From: Centroberyx gerrardi
Taxonomy: Eukaryota > Chordata > Actinopteri > Beryciformes > Berycidae
Length of the DNA: 64,000 bases
Direction of reading: 5' to 3'
Assembly: GCF_048128805.1 (NCBI RefSeq)
Contig: NC_136001.1
Coordinates: forward strand, 5,772,001-5,836,000
Below are positions 62,643 to 64,000 of this stretch, one piece after another. Numbering within the stretch: position 1 is the stretch's first letter; each line of letters opens with the position of its first letter. The translations under genes were made by a program, and so were the position numbers. The notes under the pieces were generated by a model. It was given only the letters and a program-made list of their open reading frames with translations. It did no database searches and had not been told where the DNA came from.

Positions 62643-64000
62643 CTATACAAGCTATTAATTTGAAGGCCTATGTTGTTAAACTGCTTTGTGAATTTCAATA
62701 AATGACAGGGATGATAAAAAATGACAGGGAAAATAACAAAAAGTGCAAGCACCTACACAGCATTAAAAAAAAAATCGAGCAGCATTACAACAGCTCTTCC
62801 ATCTGTATTATATTCTCCGAATTGAGTTGTCTTCCCAAAACTTTATGAAAAAAAATAAAACAATTATGCGATTCAAAGGCTGTCTGCTCTGGACAGACCA
62901 TTTCTCCCCACAGTAGCACAATCCTGGGCCCCAAACACAATTACACAGCACAAGAGCTGTCTGAAACAGATATGGCCGCAGCACAGGCAGCTGAAAACAC
63001 TCCTGGAAGTCATCATTAGAATGAGCAACCACTGGCCGGCCATTCAGACAATTACACACAAACATAGATTGGAAAACTTGTTTTGTACACTTGAGCTGAT
63101 GATGTGGGGGCAAAGAAATGATAGATATGGAGAATTGATGTGAACATCTGGCACCATATTTAGAAATGCATACTATATTTCTAGGGGCTGGTGGCTGGGT
63201 AATATCTACACTAGATAACCCTTCAACTCTAGTAGCGATGTGTCCGTTGTCATGCTGAGCGGTGGAGCGTCCTGGGAGAGCAGTGTGGCCTTCCCATTAA
63301 CACAACAATGTCCAGCTGCCTGAATGGACCGGGACCAGACCGGGGATGAGAGACACACAATGGAGAACAAAGGCCGAGCGGGTGCTGTAAGAGGGGTGGG
63401 GGAGAGAGTGGTCGACAGCAGGGCCAGCGTGACACAAAATCAATCATCTGTTTCAGAGCAAACAAGCCAGCCACTGTCCGTTTGAGGCTGCAGTAACCTA
63501 GAGGAGAAAAAAGGAACGAGGGAGCTACTGCTGCCTGTTTGGGCTTGACTAGCCCTGTCTGGCCTGCTGCTGCCTCTCTTTCCTCTTCGTCGCACAGACA
63601 GAGCTGCTGCCACTGAATAAATTAACCGTTATCAAGACTACCTACTGAAGTCCAAAGCAGCGGCAATCCTAAAACTGAACTTGATTAAATAAGAAGTATT
63701 AAGCCTGAAAATGACTGACCCAATCTCCACTGTGCTGTGTTGCTGGTTGAGATTAACATGTTGTATTTTGTGAGCCTTAGAGTCAGGTACACTCGGTCCT
63801 CACAAATGGCAGCAGTCCCTGCACAAAGTGTCTACTCCCAAATGTGGTGAGGGTGGATTTTTTCCAAGAGGTAGTCTAGCAGAAGCATGAGGCACAAAAA
63901 AAGCTGCCTCGTTATTAGATAAGCTCAAGCTCTGGCATAACATAAACCAGAGACACCCTCTCTGTCTCTCACCACGTGATCTCACTGCATGACAAACACA
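62643..64000. other. No feature recognised
   Basis: Upstream of setd5 and unresolved. Several short open frames have no recognisable domain. Confidence 0.45.

Overview
The window is nuclear DNA of a vertebrate, almost certainly a ray-finned (teleost) fish. The genes have many short exons with GT-AG introns, the proteins are vertebrate acidic chitinases, CATSPER1 and SETD5, and the intergenic and intronic DNA is full of short hAT-like elements with 8-bp target duplications, L1-like LINE remains and fish-type short repeats. Base composition and repeats do not let me name the species. All gene models are my own splicing by hand. In each one the exon phases close and the total coding length is divisible by three, but the models lack transcript support.

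Layout. 1-17.6 kb is a GH18 chitinase cluster on the plus strand: a collapsed chitinase relic (1151-1430), an intact secreted acidic chitinase (4133-8045, 11 coding exons, 470 aa) and a diverged paralogue (11047-17158, 11 coding exons, 518 aa). The paralogue keeps the catalytic glutamate but has lost several active-site residues and the last three cysteines of its chitin-binding domain, and it ends in a hydrophobic tail. 17.6-27 kb is a gene-poor repeat island with a large inverted duplication, a clean hAT insertion, perfect hairpins, a tRNA-Gly-like fossil and a broken L1-type LINE. 27.0-32.0 kb holds catsper1 on the plus strand (11 coding exons, 373 aa), a sperm cation-channel subunit. 32-37 kb is repeats. 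37-57 kb is setd5 on the minus strand (23 coding exons, 1505 aa), with an atypical SET domain, a GC-AG intron, an alanine run and a 5' leader carrying an upstream ORF. 57-64 kb is its upstream flank or first intron, with more repeats and no recognised coding exon.

How the genes relate. The two chitinases have the same exon architecture, with seven of eleven coding-exon lengths identical, so they are tandem duplicates. A 71-bp identical tract over the catalytic motif suggests gene conversion between them. Catsper1 and setd5 face each other tail to tail and have no functional link that I can infer. The most unusual items are the possibly membrane-anchored, active-site-altered chitinase-like protein, the fused-exon chitinase relic, a catsper1 retained in a teleost, and three near-perfect hairpins with arms of roughly 40-50 bp.
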